45,420 bases of DNA from Gammaproteobacteria bacterium. GTDB taxonomy: Bacteria; Pseudomonadota; Gammaproteobacteria; Thiohalospirales; Thiohalospiraceae. How positions within the stretch are numbered: the first letter of the stretch is position 1; every line of letters begins with the position of its first letter. Positions 35,283 to 42,492 of the stretch are shown in pieces. The position numbers and the translations under genes are program-made. The notes below the pieces were generated by a model. It ran no database searches and had not been told where the DNA came from. It was given only the letters and a program-made list of their open reading frames with translations. Location: the NCBI GenBank assembly GCA_024277595.1, contig JAJRUV010000179.1:1-45420 (forward strand), read 5' to 3'.

Positions 35283-36581
35283 ATGAGCGACAAAAAATTC
35301 GTATTACATGCGCCAGACTCCGACCATCAGGTTGAGTTAGCCGTCCATACACCCAGTATTGGGCCGGATGTTGTTGATATTTCCAACCTGTACGCAGAAC
35401 GAGGTGTATTTACCTACGATCCTGGTTACGGGATGACAGCGAGCTGCGAAAGTCAGATTACCTATATTGATGGTGGCAAGGGAATTCTGCTTTATCGGGG
35501 CTATCCGGTAGAACAGCTGGCTACGAAAAGTTCGTTTCTCGAAGTCTGTTATCTGCTGTTATACGGTGAATTGCCGACGCAGGACAAGCTCGATGCATTT
35601 TCGCATTCCATTCGTACCCATACGATGATCAACGAAACCATGTTGCGGCTGTTTGACGGGTTTCATCACGATGCTCATCCAATGGCCATGGTGGCCGGGG
35701 TTGTCGGCTCAATGTCGGCTTTTTATCACGATACGACTGACATCCATGATCCCCGCCACCGCGACATTTTCGCCCATCGGATTATCGCCAAGCTGCCTAC
35801 CATCGCCGCCGCTGCTTACAAGCACACAGCCGGGCAGCCATTCATGTATCCAAGAAATAATCTTGATTACACATCGAATCTGCTGCGAATGTTATTTGCT
35901 GTGCCGGCCGAAAAGTATCAGATTGATCCGATTGCTGCTAAAGCACTGGATCTGTTATTCATTCTCCATGCTGACCATGAACAGAATTGCAGTACCTCAA
36001 CAGTCAGACTGGCAGGCAGCTCCGGCGCGAATCCCTACTCGGCAATTGCCGCAGGCATTGCGGCTTTGTGGGGCCCCGCACATGGTGGCGCTAATGAAGC
36101 GGTGCTTAATCAACTGGAAGAGATCGGGTCGGTAGACAGGATCCCGGAATACATCGCGAAGGCAAAAGACAAGGATGATCCGTTCCGGCTAATGGGGTTT
36201 GGTCACCGGGTATACAAGAACTTTGACCCGCGAGCCACCTTGATCAGGGATGCATGTCATGACGTGCTGGCATCTTTGGGCAGAGTTGATACACCTCTGT
36301 TTGATCTGGCCCTGCGTCTGGAGGAAATAGCGTTGAAGGACAGCTATTTCGTCGAGAAAAAGCTGTATCCCAATGTTGACTTTTATTCCGGAATTATCTA
36401 CCGGGCGCTGGGGCTGCCTACCTCGATGTTCACGGTGATGTTCGCCATAGCAAGAACCGTCGGCTGGGTATCGCACTGGCGTGAAATGATCACTGATCCG
36501 AACGGTCGCATCGGTCGTCCCCGACAGTTATATACCGGTCCAACCGCCCGGGACTACACTTCGGTAGAAGAACGCCAATAG
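35283..36581 (+). CDS. gltA: Citrate synthase (type II)
   Basis: Entry enzyme of the TCA cycle, 432 residues. [38 protein letters not shown] is the proteobacterial type II start. Catalytic histidines are in [24 protein letters not shown] and [14 protein letters not shown], with the aspartate in [14 protein letters not shown]. This class is usually hexameric and NADH-inhibited in gram-negatives. The stop codon lies within the first of two CCAATAGAGGG repeats (36575-36585 and 36589-36599), and only 21 bases separate it from the convergent mrcA stop. A TATAAT hexamer sits at 35206-35211 without a good -35. Confidence 0.97.
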   Translation: MSDKKFVLHAPDSDHQVELAVHTPSIGPDVVDISNLYAERGVFTYDPGYGMTASCESQITYIDGGKGILLYRGYPVEQLATKSSFLEVCYLLLYGELPTQDKLDAFSHSIRTHTMINETMLRLFDGFHHDAHPMAMVAGVVGSMSAFYHDTTDIHDPRHRDIFAHRIIAKLPTIAAAAYKHTAGQPFMYPRNNLDYTSNLLRMLFAVPAEKYQIDPIAAKALDLLFILHADHEQNCSTSTVRLAGSSGANPYSAIAAGIAALWGPAHGGANEAVLNQLEEIGSVDRIPEYIAKAKDKDDPFRLMGFGHRVYKNFDPRATLIRDACHDVLASLGRVDTPLFDLALRLEEIALKDSYFVEKKLYPNVDFYSGIIYRALGLPTSMFTVMFAIARTVGWVSHWREMITDPNGRIGRPRQLYTGPTARDYTSVEERQ

Positions 36582-36602
36582 AGGGTTCCCAATAGAGGGA
36601 TC

Positions 36603-39239
36603 TTAGAATATATCGTCACCTTCCTGTTCGGAATCCGGTAACTGCCCGTTAACAGGGTCGATGCGGCTCTCCGCAATTTCGGTGGGCACATGGTCTTCAC
36701 GAAACAGCTCGAATATTGCGTCCGGGTAGCCGGCGGGAGCCAGCTGCCCGGTCTGCGCTGAAATACGTACGGTAACCAGACCAGGGGGTCTCGGGATAGT
36801 GGCATCCCGCGTACCAGCCAATGCCTCGGTCATGAAATATTTCCAGACAGGCAAAGCAGTTCGACTGCCTTCCTCTGTAGCGCCGAGTGAGCGCTCCTGA
36901 TCAAATCCTACCCAGGCGGTTGCCACGATATCTCCGTTGAAACCACTGAACCAGGTATCCCGTCTTTCGTTGGATGTGCCGGTCTTGCCGGCCAGATCCT
37001 TACGGCCCAGTTCCCGGATGCGGCGGCCGGTACCACGGCGAATCACATCTCGCATCATGTCGTATATGAGATAGGCATTTTGCTGCGAAATGATACGCGG
37101 AGCGGCTTCGGAATCGTCGAAAAACTTCGGGGTTTCCTCAGCGTCAGGTCGCCAGTCAGTGGCATTGGCAATCATCTGGGTAGCATCGGAATAGAAGGGT
37201 ACTTCGGTTTCGGGTAATTGCAGCGAGCTTTCGCTGTTCTCGTTTTTCTCATCTGTTGTTGCCCCGGTTGCTTCGAATTGGCCCAGGGCGATTATTGCCG
37301 GGTCAACGGGCGCCGGTTCCGGAACTGGTGCGCAAGTAGCGCAAACATAACGAGGGTTGGCTTCGAACACGACATTCCCGGTTGAGTCCTCGATGCGCTC
37401 GACCAGGTAGCGTTCTACGTGATAGCCGCCATTGGCAAAAGCGGTATAGCCGCTGGCAATATCCCACGGGGACGCTCCGCCGCTTCCCAGTGCCAGCGAC
37501 GGGTCTCGTGGCAGGGCGCTGGGAGGAAAACCAAATGGGCGAATATGTTTCAGTGTTGCCCTGATGCCCATCCCGAGCAGCAGACGGACTGAAACGAGGT
37601 TGATGGATTTGACCAGCCCTTCCCGCATTCGTGTGGGGCCATGAAACCGGCGGGAATAGTTTTCGGGGCGCCAGGTATCCTCCAGAGTTTCATCAGCGAA
37701 TACTACGGGGGCATCATTGACCACAGACGCCACAGTGAAACCATTTTCCAGTGCTGCCGAGTAGACGAAGGGCTTGAAGTTGGAGCCGGGTTGCCGTTTC
37801 GCCTGAACTGCCCGGTTGAACTTGCTGGCAAAAAAATCAAAGCCGCCGGTGAGTGCCGCGGTTGCACCGTCGAGAGGGTCCATCGCGACAAAAGCTCCCT
37901 GGACTTCCGGCATTTGAGCAAGTTGCCAGCCGCCATCAACGGTGCGCAGCAGGTAGACAAGATCCCCGACAGCCAGAATTTCGTCCACAGACTGCTGTGC
38001 ATTGCCAACCGTGTTGTCATTTTCCCAGAATCGCCACTTTATTCTGTCCCATGGCAGGGTTTGTCGGCCTGAGTTACGAACGAAAAATTGTGCAGAATTG
38101 TCCTCGGCAAGGTTCAGCACTACTGCCAGATGCATATCGCGGTATACCGGATACCCGGCGAGCAGCTCTTGCAGCTGCATGTCCTGATCTGCTGGTTCCG
38201 GTGTCGCAGCTCCCTTAGCAGTATTTTCGGATGGTTGAGTTTTTAGTGGCTGCAGCACATTTCGAGCTACCGGACCACGGTATACGTGCCGGCGATCATA
38301 TTCGAGCAAAGCTTTGCGCAGGCTAAGCTGCGCTGCTGACTGCAGGTGGCTGTCTATGGTGGTGAATACTTTATAGCCATCAGAATATGCACTTAATCCG
38401 AATTTCCCTACCATCTCGGCACGAACCATCTCGGTGACGTATGGGGCTCGAAGCTCAATAATTGGCCCGTGCAAATGAGACTCCATCGGAGTGTCCATGG
38501 CTCGCCGGTATTCTTCCGGGTTGATAAATTGCAATTCAAGCATCCGTCGAAGTACATAGCTGCGCCGTGCCGTTGCGAGTCTCGGGTTCGATACGGGGTT
38601 CAGCGTAGAGGGCGCTTTGGGCAGCCCGGCAATCGTTGCCACTTCCGCAAGGCTAAGCTCCACCAGCGGCTTGCCGAAATAGACCTCCGCTGCCGCACCA
38701 ATGCCATAGGCGCGTTGGCCAAAAAATATCTTGTTCAGGTATAGCGAGAGGATTTCTTCTTTTGAGAATTCACTTTCAATGCGCAGAGCCAGGAATAGTT
38801 CTTTCGCTTTTCGCTCGAAGGTGCGTTCTCGGGTAAAAAAGTACACCGTAGCCAGTTGCTGTGTAATCGTGCTGCCACCTTGACTCCGGACACCAGTGCG
38901 CAGCAGGCTGAATCCAGCGCGCAGTATTCCCTGGTAGTCGAATCCCGGGTGCTCGAAAAAGCGATCATCTTCCGCGGCAAGAAATGCCCTGATGACGATA
39001 TCAGGAATATCTGCGTATTCAGTGGGTGTGCGCCGCTTTTCACCGATTTGCGCCATTAATCGGCCATCTCTTGAATAAATCCGCAGAGGTGTCTGAAGCT
39101 TCACTTCGCGCAGCGTTTCCGCTGATGGAAGGCCCGGCTTGAGATAGAAATAGGCGCCGAGGATGACCGTCAGGCCGGCGATAATTGCTGCCAAACCAAG
39201 CCCCAGAAGGGCGGGCAGGACTCGCTTGAGTATATTCAT
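36603..39239 (-). CDS. mrcA: Class A penicillin-binding protein 1a
   Basis: Bifunctional peptidoglycan synthase, 878 residues. One N-terminal membrane anchor (about residues 8-32) precedes the GT51 transglycosylase domain, with AAEDDRFFEHPGFDYQGILRA (catalytic glutamate), GGSTITQQLA and KAKELFLALRIESEFSKEEILSLYLNKIFFG. The transpeptidase domain has SxxK in RQPGSNFKPFVYSAAL, SxN in VKSINLVSVRLL and KTG in LAGKTGTSNERRDTWFSGF. An OB-like insert lies between them, typical of PBP1a rather than PBP1b. The gene is divergent from pilMNOPQ, a common gammaproteobacterial arrangement. Confidence 0.96.
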   Translation of the reverse strand: MNILKRVLPALLGLGLAAIIAGLTVILGAYFYLKPGLPSAETLREVKLQTPLRIYSRDGRLMAQIGEKRRTPTEYADIPDIVIRAFLAAEDDRFFEHPGFDYQGILRAGFSLLRTGVRSQGGSTITQQLATVYFFTRERTFERKAKELFLALRIESEFSKEEILSLYLNKIFFGQRAYGIGAAAEVYFGKPLVELSLAEVATIAGLPKAPSTLNPVSNPRLATARRSYVLRRMLELQFINPEEYRRAMDTPMESHLHGPIIELRAPYVTEMVRAEMVGKFGLSAYSDGYKVFTTIDSHLQSAAQLSLRKALLEYDRRHVYRGPVARNVLQPLKTQPSENTAKGAATPEPADQDMQLQELLAGYPVYRDMHLAVVLNLAEDNSAQFFVRNSGRQTLPWDRIKWRFWENDNTVGNAQQSVDEILAVGDLVYLLRTVDGGWQLAQMPEVQGAFVAMDPLDGATAALTGGFDFFASKFNRAVQAKRQPGSNFKPFVYSAALENGFTVASVVNDAPVVFADETLEDTWRPENYSRRFHGPTRMREGLVKSINLVSVRLLLGMGIRATLKHIRPFGFPPSALPRDPSLALGSGGASPWDIASGYTAFANGGYHVERYLVERIEDSTGNVVFEANPRYVCATCAPVPEPAPVDPAIIALGQFEATGATTDEKNENSESSLQLPETEVPFYSDATQMIANATDWRPDAEETPKFFDDSEAAPRIISQQNAYLIYDMMRDVIRRGTGRRIRELGRKDLAGKTGTSNERRDTWFSGFNGDIVATAWVGFDQERSLGATEEGSRTALPVWKYFMTEALAGTRDATIPRPPGLVTVRISAQTGQLAPAGYPDAIFELFREDHVPTEIAESRIDPVNGQLPDSEQEGDDIF

Positions 39240-39260
39240 ATGAAAAGCGGATGCATTCCC

Positions 39261-39289
39261 TTGCGTTGTTGAGGGTGATTATGCATATT
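39261..39289 (+). promoter_or_regulatory. Weak candidate promoter before the riboswitch
   Basis: TTGCGT (39261-39266), 17 bases, CATATT (39284-39289; four of six -10 matches). A start near 39296 would clip the P1 stem of the aptamer, so the true start may be farther upstream. Low confidence. Confidence 0.2.
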
Positions 39290-39291
39290 AG

Positions 39292-39419
39292 CGGCGGTTT
39301 TTGGGCAAACCTGCTGAAAAGCGGGGACGCAAAGCTACCGGTCTACGGGAATATATTGGGCGGTGACGGTCGTGGTGAGACGTCATGGAGGAGCCAATCC
39401 TATGATAGCGGGGCTGCCG
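39292..39419 (+). ncRNA. Class I cyclic-di-GMP riboswitch (GEMM-I) in the pilMNOPQ leader
   Basis: Conserved blocks appear in order: GGGCAAACC at 39303-39311, the P2 stem CCTGCT (39310-39315) / AGCGGG (39320-39325) with a GAAA tetraloop (39316-39319), GGACGCAAAGC at 39325-39335, and the P3 base GCTA (39334-39337) / TAGC (39406-39409). A tetraloop-receptor-like internal loop follows (TCTACGG at 39342-39348 with CCTATGA at 39399-39405), then GCGGGG. P1 closes as CGGCGG (39292-39297) with CTGCCG (39414-39419), including one G-U pair. The guanine in GGG and the cytosine at 39417 correspond to the ligand-contacting G20 and C92 of the Vc2 aptamer, by manual alignment. P3 carries an extended tip with ATTGG/CCAAT (39355-39359/39394-39398) and TGACG/CGTCA (39364-39368/39381-39385). 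Gene context (type IV pilus) fits cyclic-di-GMP control. Confidence 0.88.
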
Positions 39420-39420
39420 G

Positions 39421-39452
39421 ATCACCTGATTGAACTATTTCAACAGGGTGAT
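39421..39452 (+). promoter_or_regulatory. Stem-loop directly after the riboswitch aptamer
   Basis: ATCACCTG and CAGGGTGAT pair with one bulge, and inside them TTGAA / TTCAA closes a CTAT loop. It begins one base after the aptamer P1. No T-run follows, so it is not an obvious intrinsic terminator; it may be part of the expression platform. Confidence 0.5.
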
Positions 39453-39501
39453 GTGTGCTGTCTTGATATTATTCGGGCTTCTTGTCATTTCACTCTGATC
39501 A

Positions 39502-39522
39502 GGCAGTATTTTCAATATTGCC
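39502..39522 (+). promoter_or_regulatory. Second stem-loop in the pilM leader
   Basis: GGCAGTATT (39502-39510) and AATATTGCC (39514-39522) form a 9-bp stem (one G-U) around a TTC loop. No T-tract follows. It lies between the riboswitch and pilM, in leader RNA otherwise without a supported gene (39420-39687). Confidence 0.5.
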
Positions 39523-39574
39523 GCTATCAATATCCGTATCTGGAAGCCAGGCAACAAGTTGGGTTCTGACTTTA

Positions 39575-39604
39575 TTGTGAACGGGGTCATATTTAGTTTA
39601 TATC
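39575..39604 (+). promoter_or_regulatory. Candidate internal promoter closer to pilM
   Basis: TTGTGA (39575-39580), 18 bases, TATATC (39599-39604), four of six matches in each box. If active it would bypass the riboswitch and give basal pilM expression. Low confidence. Confidence 0.25.
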
Positions 39605-39687
39605 TTTGCTGATATATAGTTAAATAGGCTTCCTAAGGCATTAGGCCAGAATCTTGTCGCAAACTTCGGACTTAGAAGGAAAAAGGT

Positions 39688-40749
39688 GTGGTATTCGGGT
39701 CTCGAACCAAGTCCTTGATCGGACTTGACATAACTACCTCATCGATCAAGCTCATCGAGCTGGTTCAAAGTGGCAGAGGATTCCGTGTGGAAGGCTATGC
39801 GGCGGAGGCTACACCTCCGAATTCGATCAATGAGAAGAGTATTGTTGATGCCGAGGCTGTGGGTGAGGCGATTCGCCGTGCTGTCAAGCGTTCCGGCACC
39901 AAAACCAGGGAAGTTGCGCTGGCGATCAATGGCGATGCGGCAATTACCAAAGTCATTCAGATGCCTCGCAGCCTGGGCGAAAATGAAATGGAAGGCCAGG
40001 TAGAGCTGCAGGCTGATCAATATATTCCCTTTCCCATGGAAGAAGTCAGCTTTGACTTTGAGATCATGGGCGAGTCCGCAAATGACCCGGATATGTGGGA
40101 TGTATTACTGGTTGCAACACGAACCGAGAATGTAGACCACCGACGCGCTGCAGTCGAAGCAGCCGGCCTGATACCAAAAGTCGTAGATGTTGAGGCCTTT
40201 GCACTTGAGAATGCCTGTATGTTACTGGCTCATCAAATGCCGGAAGGTGGCATTAATCAACAGATTGCGGTGGTAGACTTCGGCGCCAGCAATACGACGT
40301 TCAGTGTTCTCAAGGACATGCGGGTCATTTATACAAGAGATTTTTCTTTCGGCGGGCAGCAGTTGACCGAGGAGATCATGCGTACCTACGGATTGAGCCT
40401 TGAAGACGCTGGTCGCGCCAAGAAGGAAGGTGGTTTGCCCAGCAACTACCAGCCCGAGGTGTTGGATCCGTTCATAGATGATATGACGCAGCAGGTGAGT
40501 CGCTCATTACAGTTCTTTCTGGCTTCAGGCGGCGGTCGCGATCAGCCTGATCAAATTCTGGTTTGTGGTGGTTGTGCCAATATTCCCGGCGTTGCAGATT
40601 TGATATCGAGCAAGGTGGGCATTCCCGCAGCAGTGGGAGATCCCCTGGGCGAGATGAAATTGTCATCAAGAGCCAAGGCGCACGGTGTTCGCAAGGATGC
40701 GACAGCATTGTTGACAGCCTGCGGGCTGGCTCTCAGGAGTTTTGACTGA
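39688..40749 (+). CDS. pilM: Type IV pilus inner-membrane platform protein PilM
   Basis: Actin-like cytoplasmic protein that binds the PilN N-terminus, 353 residues. The start is GTG 39688, with AGAAGGA at 39674-39680 seven bases away. LIGLDITTSSIKLIELVQSGRGF is the N-terminal nucleotide-binding strand, AVVDFGASNTTFSVLKD is the phosphate-2 region and ILVCGGCANIPGVADLI is the C-terminal ATPase-fold segment. It leads the pilMNOPQ operon. TTCCT (39630-39634) in the leader could pair with AGGAA in the ribosome site. Confidence 0.95.
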   Translation: MVFGSRTKSLIGLDITTSSIKLIELVQSGRGFRVEGYAAEATPPNSINEKSIVDAEAVGEAIRRAVKRSGTKTREVALAINGDAAITKVIQMPRSLGENEMEGQVELQADQYIPFPMEEVSFDFEIMGESANDPDMWDVLLVATRTENVDHRRAAVEAAGLIPKVVDVEAFALENACMLLAHQMPEGGINQQIAVVDFGASNTTFSVLKDMRVIYTRDFSFGGQQLTEEIMRTYGLSLEDAGRAKKEGGLPSNYQPEVLDPFIDDMTQQVSRSLQFFLASGGGRDQPDQILVCGGCANIPGVADLISSKVGIPAAVGDPLGEMKLSSRAKAHGVRKDATALLTACGLALRSFD

Positions 40750-40750
40750 C

Positions 40751-41323
40751 ATGCCTCGTATTAATTTATTGCCATGGCGCGATGAGCAGCGACAAAAACG
40801 TCGTCTGGAGTTTTTTGTTGCGATGGGCATTGCATTGGCCGTAGGCGGGCTCATTGTGCTGCTCGGGCATCTGGCAATGAACGACATTGTTGATCAGCAA
40901 AAGGCTCGCAACGACCTTCTCAAGACAGAGATTTCTGCGCTGAATAAACGAATCGAGGAAATCCTTGAACTTGAGGACAAGAAAGACCGTCTGCTGGCAA
41001 GAATGGAAATTATTGAGGAGCTGCAGCGCAGCCGGCCAGAGATTGTTCATGTCTTTGAAGAGCTGGTGAATACCCTGCCTGATGGCACCCATCTTACCGA
41101 GGTCAGGCAATCCGGACGGCGTATTGAGATCAGGGGTACCGCCGAATCCAATACCCGGGTATCTGCGCTGATGAGAAATATCAATGCATCGGACTGGTTG
41201 ACAGAACCTGATCTTGATGTTGTGCAGGTTCGCGAGGGTCGCAACAGCGATGGCACCCGGGCGAGCGAGTTCACGGTTTTTGCCAGGCAGGTTTCGACTG
41301 AAGCAGCGGAGGAAGCAGAATGA
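40751..41323 (+). CDS. pilN: Type IV pilus alignment protein PilN
   Basis: 190 residues from ATG 40751; TTG 40742 is possible but less likely. The cytoplasmic INLLPWRDEQRQKRR motif, which binds the PilM groove, precedes one membrane helix (about residues 20-42), a coiled-coil segment rich in Glu/Lys and a periplasmic ferredoxin-like domain. It forms a heterodimer with PilO in the alignment complex. AGGAG at 40735-40739 is inside the end of pilM. Confidence 0.94.
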   Translation: MPRINLLPWRDEQRQKRRLEFFVAMGIALAVGGLIVLLGHLAMNDIVDQQKARNDLLKTEISALNKRIEEILELEDKKDRLLARMEIIEELQRSRPEIVHVFEELVNTLPDGTHLTEVRQSGRRIEIRGTAESNTRVSALMRNINASDWLTEPDLDVVQVREGRNSDGTRASEFTVFARQVSTEAAEEAE

Positions 41324-41934
41324 ACTTTCTCGATCAACTGCAAAGCCTGGATACCAGCGATATTGGGCGCTGGCCGCTTGTTTTTCGGGCATTATTTGTT
41401 GGTTTGTTTTTTTTCGTCATTGTAATCGCGGGTTCCTACTTTCTCGTATATGAGAAACAAATGCCCCGTCTTGAGCGGGCACAGACGGAAGAACAGGAAT
41501 TACGATCTTCTTTTGAGTCCAAACAAAGAAAGGCCGCTAATTTTAGTGCTTATCGTGACCAGCTCGCCGAGATCGAGCGTTCCTTCGGCACAATGCTCAG
41601 GCAGTTGCCGGGTAAAACCGAAATCCCCAACCTGCTGGTCGATATATCACAGACGGGGCTGGCGGCCGGGCTGCAGGAAGATCTTTTCCAGCCGATGGAC
41701 GAGAACTTCAAAGAGTTTTATGCCGAAAAGCCCATCAAGATTCGGCTGAGAGGGAACTATCACGAGTTTGGGCAGTTTGTCAGCGATGTCGCTGCATTAC
41801 CGCGTATTGTGACTTTGCACGATGTGGAAATTTCGGGACAGGGCGGGGATGCTGATTTTGATGACCTCGTGTTGAACGTAACGGCGAAAACCTACCGTTA
41901 TCTGGACGAAGACGAAGCGGTTGACGAGGGATGA
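41320..41934 (+). CDS. pilO: Type IV pilus alignment protein PilO
   Basis: 204 residues, ATGA overlap with pilN. A short cytoplasmic segment is followed by one helix (about 26-46), a coiled coil (LERAQTEEQELRSSFESKQRKAANFSAYRDQL) and a periplasmic domain with LPGKTEIPNLLVDISQTGLAAGL and IRLRGNYHEFGQFVSDVAALPRIVTLHD, typical of PilO. Length and domain order match the family. Confidence 0.94.
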   Translation: MNFLDQLQSLDTSDIGRWPLVFRALFVGLFFFVIVIAGSYFLVYEKQMPRLERAQTEEQELRSSFESKQRKAANFSAYRDQLAEIERSFGTMLRQLPGKTEIPNLLVDISQTGLAAGLQEDLFQPMDENFKEFYAEKPIKIRLRGNYHEFGQFVSDVAALPRIVTLHDVEISGQGGDADFDDLVLNVTAKTYRYLDEDEAVDEG

Positions 41935-42461
41935 TGAAGAAGAATCCTGCAGCAAGATTTTCCGCGGTCGCTTCACTGCTGTTGACAGTTGTGCTGGTGT
42001 CCGGGTGTTCGAACGATATGTCTGATCTGCAAAGCTATATTGATGACACCAAGGCGCGTCCTGGCGGACGTATCGAAGCATTACCGCAAATCAAGCCCTA
42101 TGAAACCTATACTTATCAGGCTTCAGGCAGGCGCTCACCATTTGCCCCGGTTCAGCAAACAGCGTCCGGTGGTCAGCCAACGGGCCCGCAACCCATTGAA
42201 AACCGGAACAAGGAATACCTGGAGCAGTTCCCGCTGGATTCTCTGGAGATGGTCGGGACGCTGGAAACAGATGGCCAGACCTATGCTTTGGTTCAGACCA
42301 GGGATTCGTTGGTGCACCGGGTGCAGCCTGGAAATTATATTGGTCAGAACGATGGGCGCATAGTGGCGGTCACCGAATCGGAAATATCGATAGAGGAACT
42401 CGTTGCGGATGGCATCGGGGGATTTTTCAATCGGTCTGCAGCAATCGGGCTGAGTAACTGA
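41931..42461 (+). CDS. pilP: Type IV pilus lipoprotein PilP
   Basis: 176 residues; ATGA overlap with pilO, with a second in-frame ATG at 41934. A lipoprotein signal ends LVSGC. The early linker DLQSYIDDTKARPGGRIEALPQIKPYETYTYQASGRRSPFAP is the PilN/O-binding region, and the C-terminal beta domain (LEMVGTLETDGQTYALVQTRDSLVHRVQPGNYIGQNDGRIVAVTESEI) contacts PilQ. Confidence 0.95.
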   Translation: MMKKNPAARFSAVASLLLTVVLVSGCSNDMSDLQSYIDDTKARPGGRIEALPQIKPYETYTYQASGRRSPFAPVQQTASGGQPTGPQPIENRNKEYLEQFPLDSLEMVGTLETDGQTYALVQTRDSLVHRVQPGNYIGQNDGRIVAVTESEISIEELVADGIGGFFNRSAAIGLSN

Positions 42462-42492
42462 CGCCCCTTGGGGAGACTGTGGGAGTATTTGA

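Noticed and set aside
39402-39569. 55-codon frame with a strong ribosome site as an ordinary gene
   Set aside because: Its 5' half coincides with the conserved 3' half of the riboswitch P3/P1, and the protein has no recognisable features. It is kept only as a possible regulatory upstream frame in the findings.
42464-42473. CCCCTTGGGG before pilQ, and CCCC-GAT-GGGG at 44697-44707, as terminators
   Set aside because: The stems are only 3-4 bp with very short loops and no T-tract, and the downstream genes have ribosome sites immediately after.
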